Under the pieces are notes generated by a model, which had not been told where the DNA came from, searched no databases, and saw only the letters and a list, made by a program, of their open reading frames with translations. The position numbers and the translations under genes are program-made. From Psococerastis gibbosa (lineage: Eukaryota > Arthropoda > Insecta > Psocodea > Psocidae), in contig OZ020484.1 in assembly GCA_963971405.1 (NCBI GenBank), positions 27,612,770 to 27,676,769 of the forward strand: a stretch of 64,000 nucleotides of DNA, given 5' to 3'. Position 1 is the stretch's first letter; the number at the start of each line of letters is the position of its first letter. This document shows positions 58,807-64,000 of this stretch, piece after piece.

Positions 58807-58925
58807 TTATGGAGGATGGGAGCAGTGTTTCACCTATGACCACCGAGCAAATTCGACAATCTGCTAACAAATGGACCCTTGCTGGAGATGTCGGATTGTT
58901 GAGCCACTTGCAAAACTTTTCTCAA
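58807..58925 (+). CDS. WASHC2: FAM21 first coding exon
   Basis: The acceptor ends in ttttag at 58806 and the exon opens with two untranslated bases before ATG at 58809. It encodes 39 residues from MEDGSSVSP to LQNFSQ and ends in phase 0 at a gtaagt donor (58926). The WTLAGDVGLLSHLQ stretch is the most diagnostic FAM21 signature in the window. Confidence 0.85.
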
Positions 58926-61900
58926 GTAAGTGATATGTGGAAATCCGCATAGCGATTATTTTACAGCTCAAAAGCTGAGAAAATGCATGGATTACTCTAA
59001 CTTCAAATGTGCTGCGATTTGGTTGTACTTGTACCCTTTACATTAGTTTTATATTGGAGCCTTTCTGGCCGAAACATAGTAGAACACAGTTTCCGTACAT
59101 TTTGGAAGCTAAGCCAAGCTGTGCTCTGGCAGGCAAGCCAGGGGATGCACGGTGGCTGTTTCAAGTCTCATCTATCAATCAATCAAATATACCTCATAAT
59201 GCATGTGCGACAGTAAGAATAGCTAAATAGAAGTCGTTTTAGAGGAGTTAATTGCGAATCTGAAAGTTATGTTGCTACATTACAGGACATTATCCGCCGC
59301 GCAGATGCAACAGAGTCTCTGCTAAGCAATCTTTCTAACGAAGTTGAGGCGACTAGTACGAATTTAAGCAATGTTAGCAACCAGTTCCTGTCACTTCAAA
59401 ACAGCCAATTTATTGAAAATCGTGTCTATGAAGATGACTCTCCTTTAGACGATGCCAAGCCGAAACTTAAGGTATGCTATTCAAAGCAAAATTTAGTACA
59501 CCTTGCAGCCTAAGGTTGCCAACCCTACTATGCGGTATAATCTACTATAGTATCCTACTACCATATATTTCATGTCGAACTACTATATATTTTTTAAAAA
59601 TATATACTAGGCGAAACTACTATACTTTTGAGTCTTTGGGAGAGCATTGAGCCAATAAAAGCTGTGAAATAAAAGTGTAACTTCTTATAGGAGGGTCCTG
59701 AAATCTCGCTTGGTATCCTTTTTGGTGACGCAAACTGTGGGCAAACGACTCCATAAATTTCGATTAAATTCGGGAAGTAGATTCATAAGGGGGATTTGAA
59801 AATACGATTTAACACCCTCTTCTACCATCCTACACGTATTCGTTTTGTCGGTATAAGTGTTCCAAGTGCCATCATATCGTGGTCGGGTCGTATAATGCAA
59901 TTAAATGAATGTCTTGCATTTTCAGGAAACCGAAGAAGTCGAATCTCAGCAGGTAACTATGGCCAGATACAAAGAAGCGGTGTCTGCGGGATTGGCCCTT
60001 TTGGACTCACATTTCGATCATGTAGAAATTTTGGAGAGTAGTGATGAAGAAGAGGCTAGTGAGAGGTATATACTTCATAAGTATAATTTATTATTATGTT
60101 ATATTTAGTTTATTAATTATAATTGTCTTTGACAAAAAACTATTATTATCCGCACTCCGCTGTGTTAATTATTTTTATTAGAATTTTATTAAATTGCATT
60201 TCACAGGAATTATCGATCGTCTCCATTGATATGAAGTACAGGGTGCGGCAGCATAATTTCCTTATTTGTAATGCACGGCATTTGGTCAGTTGATGTGGTG
60301 GCGGAATGCTTGTGGTCTTGTTCGAGAGATGGCACCTTAAAGTTTTATTGAAGCACAGTTCAGTCACCATCATGCGTTGGAGCAATGAGCAGCGTGCATT
60401 TGCCGTGGAGGCTTATTTTTCGAGTGATTATTCTGTGATTGCAACCCAACGTGCCTTTCGGGATCACTTTAATTTTCAATTGTCTTGTGGGTCACTATGC
60501 TCAGACAAACTGCCAGTGTGACAAAACGAAGAACTGGAGTCCCTCCGCCTATAGATCACGTGGGAACATTGAGGCTGTCAGGCAGTTTTGAGGGAACAGT
60601 TCCCAGAACGCCTCATCTCAATCAGGGGCGATTTGCAGTGGCCGGCCCGATCTCCCGATTTGCCACCTTGTGATTTTGTTCTGTGGGGTTTTTTGAAATC
60701 CCGTGCTTATGGGAACCATCTAAAGACCCTACAAGATATAATATCCAGGTTGAAATTGCTAAGATAACGCCTGCTATGCTTGGAAAAGTCATCGGTATCG
60801 GTATACTCAATGCATCGACAATAGGGGACGTCATCTAATAATTTGATCTTCAAAACTATGTAAAAAAAAACTTTAACTATCTACTTACATTATAAAAACC
60901 AATTAAAAAGTTTCTGGTTCATACAATGGGTTATATAAATTAAAAAAAAAAGGAAATTATGCTGCCGCACCCTGTACCATGGAAAATTTTTTCTTCAACA
61001 TTTTAATTGCCGATATGTGGCCTCAATTATGGAAGGCGTTTTCAGTACCTATTTTCATTTTTCAAAAATCGTTAGTTTTTTTCTCGATCTACTTCTAGCC
61101 TTTCTCTGCTTGCAGTAATCCCACTCTGGTGTACAGACCAAAGGCGGTGTATACGAAGCCACTTCCTCTGCTAATTGGCTCTACAGAGTGGTGGAGAGAT
61201 GATAATGTAGGCTTGGGTGAATATCAAGAAAATGATGATTCTGATGATAGACTCATGTCTGCGTCAGAAAGTGACGCAGAAGCTCCAAGCAAAGAACATG
61301 CTGCCCAGAAACGAGTGAGGGTGAGTGAACGCGGAGTAGTAACAACTTCACTTTGGGTCCATCCCTGGTAAATCTTTATACCAACAATGTTTTTTTTTTT
61401 TTCTCTTCATTGCTTTCCAATTTATACGTACAAGTATAAGGAAAGCTTTGTGATGGTCGAAATTTTTGATTCCGAGATTTCAACGGATTTACACGTTTTG
61501 AGGTCCCAGGAACCCAAAAAGTGGTTTTTACGAAATGTCTGTCTGTCTGTTCATCGATTTCCGGGCAAACCACACGGTCGATTTTGATGAAATTTAGCAC
61601 GTAGGTTCACAAAAATCATACCTCGGGACCAATTTTTTTTATTTTGGGCTAACTCAATTTGGGGGGGGGGGGGGGTTTATTTTCAAAAAACTAAAAAAAA
61701 AAACGTCTAAAAAAATATTCCTCAAAAACGGCTCCAACGATTTCTTTTAAATGCACATCTATTGTAGTAGTTATTAATGTTAATAAAATGCGGGGGGTCG
61801 CTTGCCCCTTGATAGTTTGCTTCTGGGGGTAAAAAAATAAAAAGAACTAAATTTCAATGAAGAATGTATAAAAAATAATTTTTCTGCAAAACCTCTCTAT

Positions 61901-63851
61901 CTATGATTTCTCCCTTCAAGCATGTTTTATGAGTTAAATTGAGTAACGAAACTGCACAGGTTTCTAACCAAAAACACTATTTGGTTTTGTGCAAAAAATT
62001 TAAAAAAAAAAAATGATAGAAAATTAACGCTCAAATGCATTGCGTGCCCTGCAATTATTACTGTGTGTGAATGTGTTGGTCTGACCTATCTAGAATTTAC
62101 CTCACCTCCAGTGGCGTCAGGTAGAACCCCCCCCCCCCCCCCCTCCCCCCGAGATATCAGAAATTTAAGTATAGGAAAATTATTTACCATGAAATTACTC
62201 ATTTTCTCTATCTACTAATTGATAAATTGGAAAGCATGTTCGAGTAAACTTGGACCGGTTCTTTAAGGTGCGAGACCAGCAATTTTTATTTTCTGCAACT
62301 ACAATTTTCCCTACCCCAAAGAATTGAAATAGCTGCTGAGACCTTTTCCAGTTTCTACTGTACAGACACCTTTGATGGTTGTAGGGACCCTTAAGAGTTT
62401 AAGAGGAAGCTGGCCGTTGTCATTGGCCACCCCTAGATCACTCCAAAATAGGTTGGTTTATATATCTTTTATTTTATTTAATACTTGAGTGAAAATGATT
62501 TGTTCATGGCATTGGGTCAATTTTCAATGAATTTTTCAACTCTTGAAATTGTTTGTTTTAATATTTCACAGTTATTGACGTTAATACATAGCAGCACGCA
62601 CACGAGATTTAGCAGGAGTCTAGTTTTTCAAATAGAATGGTCCCACTAAGAATAAAAAATTAAAAAGACTGACCCAATTTGGACTCTAAGGGTGGGTAAT
62701 TTGGGTCACTGAAGGAACGCATTCTTAACTAGTGCCCTCCCTCTTGTACCACAGTTAAGCGCTACGCGCCTCGTTTAGGTTACTCTTAAAACTATTCGAG
62801 AATGTCCAAACCAACATTATTCAATAATATTAGTTGCAAAATGGATAGCTTTTCTCTGTAATTGCCTACAACTGAAGTTTTTTCACGGTTCTTGGAATTC
62901 AAATATTTCAAATATAACTAGGAATTAAAATAAACTAACTTAGCATTATAGGAGTGCCTCACTTTTGCCTAAATTATTTACTTTAGTTATTGTTCTGTGT
63001 TTACAGACATCAACATCGCCAGGAAGATTGTCGGTGGTTCTAGAATAATTTTTTTTAAACATTTTAGCGCGCTGACCCATAATACACTCTCTGACCCAAT
63101 ATAGGCGGTTTGACGGTAGAGGACTATTTTATACACCATAATTATTGTAAAGTGTTTTTAATTTTTTGTTATGTTTCGTCCATGAACTTGATAGTTCGGT
63201 AAATTTCAATCACCTATCAGTTTCAAGGAAAACCACCTACACCAAAAATAACAAAAATAGTATTCGTACTATGTATGAGATAGAAATCTACCTATTGGCA
63301 AGACCAAATCTTAAAAACTTAAACATTACATTAAAATATACATATGTAACCAACATATTTGGGGGTGATCCAGGGGTATCAACGACCAGCTGCCTCTTAA
63401 TAAATCATTTACATTCCTTTAACTTTATGTACGCAGGTCGCAGTACTATGTTGCATGCCTGATTCTATTGATTTGTGTCGAAACCAATTATTATTTTTTA
63501 TATTGCTTTTTGTTTCAGTTGTCTTCATCATCTTCAACGTCTTCTTCCGAAGTGCAGAAGAAGCGTCCTCCTTTGGCTGCTGAAATGTCCGTCAAACAAC
63601 CCAACCCTGCCAATTTATTAGATTCTCCTGCTGATGATCTCTTTGAGGATTCCAGTGGACTTTTGAAGCCCAACACGGATATTTTCGATAGCGAAGGAAC
63701 TGATTTGTTTCGTTCAACTGAGAAACCTACTGTGGCTGTGACTGATCAAAATGTGGCGAGCTCCAGAATAGAAGAAGCACCCGACAATAGTGGCGAGGGA
63801 AATATTGATGATGGGCAAGGAGCATTGAAACCCAAGCAAGTCATACCGAAG
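58809..63851 (+). CDS. WASHC2: WASH complex subunit 2 (FAM21) homologue, 5' part of gene
   Basis: Five spliced coding exons (58809-58925, 59286-59471, 59926-60065, 61116-61320, 63519-63851) join in frame to give 327 residues; the gene continues past the window. FAM21 is a subunit of the endosomal WASH complex, which activates Arp2/3. Its globular head binds the complex and its long acidic tail carries LFa motifs that bind retromer VPS35. Seen here: an N-terminus with KWTLAGDVGLLSHLQNFSQ, the helical head segment with ETEEVESQQVTMARYKEAV and LLDSHFDHVEILESSDEE, a YRPKAVYTKPLPLLIGS segment, then a Ser/Asp/Glu-rich tail with DDLFEDSSGLL and TDLF, which look like LFa-type sites. All introns are GT-AG. 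The head of known family members is about 220 residues, matching the end of exon 4 (residue 216). A small exon between 61321 and 63518 could have been missed. The first ATG is two bases after an acceptor, implying an upstream leader exon. Confidence 0.86.
59286..59471 (+). CDS. WASHC2: FAM21 second coding exon
   Basis: The acceptor is acattacag and the donor is gtatgc at 59472. The 62 codons start DIIRRADATESLLSNL and end DDAKPKLK, phase 0 at both ends. The content is helical and coiled-coil-like, with polar heptads and NLSNVSNQFLSLQNSQF, as in the FAM21 head. Confidence 0.84.
59926..60065 (+). CDS. WASHC2: FAM21 third coding exon
   Basis: The acceptor is gcattttcag and the donor is gtatat at 60066. 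The exon is 140 nt and ends in phase 2. It encodes ETEEVESQQVTMARYKEAV followed by a conserved-looking LLDSHFDHVEILESSDEEE. The split serine codon is completed by the first base of the next exon. Confidence 0.84.
60239..60974 (+). mobile_element. Internally deleted mariner-superfamily transposon in FAM21 intron 3
   Basis: The element is 736 bp with perfect ~25-bp inverted ends beginning CAGGGTGCGGCAGCATAATT, flanked by TA on both sides (60237-60238 and 60975-60976). Inside is a transposase remnant on the + strand: from 60372 MRWSNEQRAFAVEAYF and VIATQRAFRDHF (N-terminal helix-turn-helix of the DUF4817-type group), then in another frame VTMLRQTASVTKRRTGVP. After a large deletion the C-terminus resumes with WPARSPDLPPCDF, carrying the last catalytic aspartate region. 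The first catalytic residues are gone and there are frameshifts, so it is dead. Confidence 0.88.
61116..61320 (+). CDS. WASHC2: FAM21 fourth coding exon
   Basis: The acceptor is ctgcttgcag and the donor gtgagt is at 61321. The exon is 205 nt, completes the split codon and ends in phase 0. It encodes the end of the head (YRPKAVYTKPLPLLIGSTEW) and the start of the acidic tail (LGEYQENDDSDDR, ASESDAEAPSK). An alternative donor at gtgagg (61315) would shorten the exon by six bases and keep the frame. Confidence 0.82.
61415..62264 (+). repeat. Repeat A, near-complete copy, in FAM21 intron 4
   Basis: This ~850-bp interspersed repeat is found at seven other places in the window. It starts in a hairpin (ctttcc...ggaaag with inner tatac/gtata), then gaggtcccaggaacc, a run of gtctgtctgt, caaaaatcatacctcggga, a G-run, and ends gtaaacttggaccggttctt after a C-run (62127-62150). 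No ORF of substance and no inverted ends. Confidence 0.8.
62391..62462 (+). repeat. Short interspersed repeat N, copy 2
   Basis: The block aagaggaagctgg ... cattggccacccctagatca ... aggttggtttata matches 28931-29002 with few changes. Class unknown; probably a fragment of a longer element. Confidence 0.55.
63519..63851 (+). CDS. WASHC2: FAM21 tail exon with LFa-like motifs
   Basis: The acceptor is ttttgtttcag and the donor gtaagc is at 63852. The exon has 111 codons and both ends are in phase 0. It opens with a serine run (LSSSSSTSSSEVQKK), then a disordered acidic tail with DDLFEDSSGLL, TDIFDSEGTDLF and many Asp/Glu residues. In the family such L-F plus acidic repeats bind retromer VPS35; here they are spaced as at least one L-F / I-F / L-F cluster. 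Confidence 0.83.
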
Positions 63852-63907
63852 GTAAGCTCAACATTTAATTCCCTATGTTGCTCTGCTTATGATTGCAAGT
63901 CTATTAA

Positions 63908-64000
63908 GGCGGGGTTTCCACCGACCTCTCATTGCAGAATGCACTTACGTTGACGTGGTACCAGACATTAAAGACTTAGGCGGCGTTTCCACCAACCTCT
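63908..64000 (+). mobile_element. Tourist-like MITE, left end(s), runs off window
   Basis: ggcggggtttccaccgacct after TAA (63905-63907) matches the tips of the MITEs at 8788 and 27917. A second tip, ggcggcgtttccaccaacct, follows TTA at 63979, so either one copy is nested in another or two lie in tandem. It sits in the intron just after the last FAM21 exon seen. Confidence 0.65.

Noticed and set aside
63000-63055. Extra FAM21 exon after the acceptor tttacag at about 63005
   Set aside because: The frame that continues the protein meets a stop after about 14 codons and no donor is convincing.

Overview
This is eukaryotic nuclear DNA, most likely from an arthropod (insect or crustacean). It is AT-rich and intron-containing, and it is packed with non-LTR retrotransposons, tRNA-derived SINEs and DNA transposons. 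I see no bacterial genes, operons, ribosome binding sites or CRISPR arrays. The species cannot be named from this sequence.

Only one host gene is recognised. The last 6 kb (58.8-63.9 kb, + strand) carries the first five coding exons I can support of a WASHC2/FAM21 homologue, a WASH-complex subunit. A probable untranslated leader exon ends at 58005, and the gene runs off the right edge. Its third coding intron holds a gutted mariner-family transposon and its fourth holds a long G-run-containing repeat.

The other ~58 kb is intergenic and transposon-derived. From left to right: scattered SINE and LINE tails (0-11.3 kb); a 5'-truncated but uninterrupted I/Nimb-like LINE with a 1018-codon ORF (11.47-14.6 kb); a tandem SINE dimer (16.3-16.7 kb); a transposon 'D' (19.1-26.3 kb) split by a 5.48-kb element with perfect 24-bp inverted ends, which itself carries a piggyBac-like relic and a mariner-type MITE; Tourist-like MITEs (27-28 kb); several copies of a hairpin-ended ~850-bp repeat 'A' (20.5, 22, 31.9, 33.7, 42.2, 45.1 and 61.4 kb), one interrupted by a second LINE (40.4-42.2 kb); hAT-like MITEs with long G/C homopolymers; and a ~3.2-kb near-perfect palindrome made of two head-on D copies (48.65-51.85 kb).

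The repeats are nested and can be ordered in time by what interrupts what. Family names rest on protein motifs, inverted ends and target duplications read by eye. Boundaries of diverged copies are approximate (about 10-20 bases).
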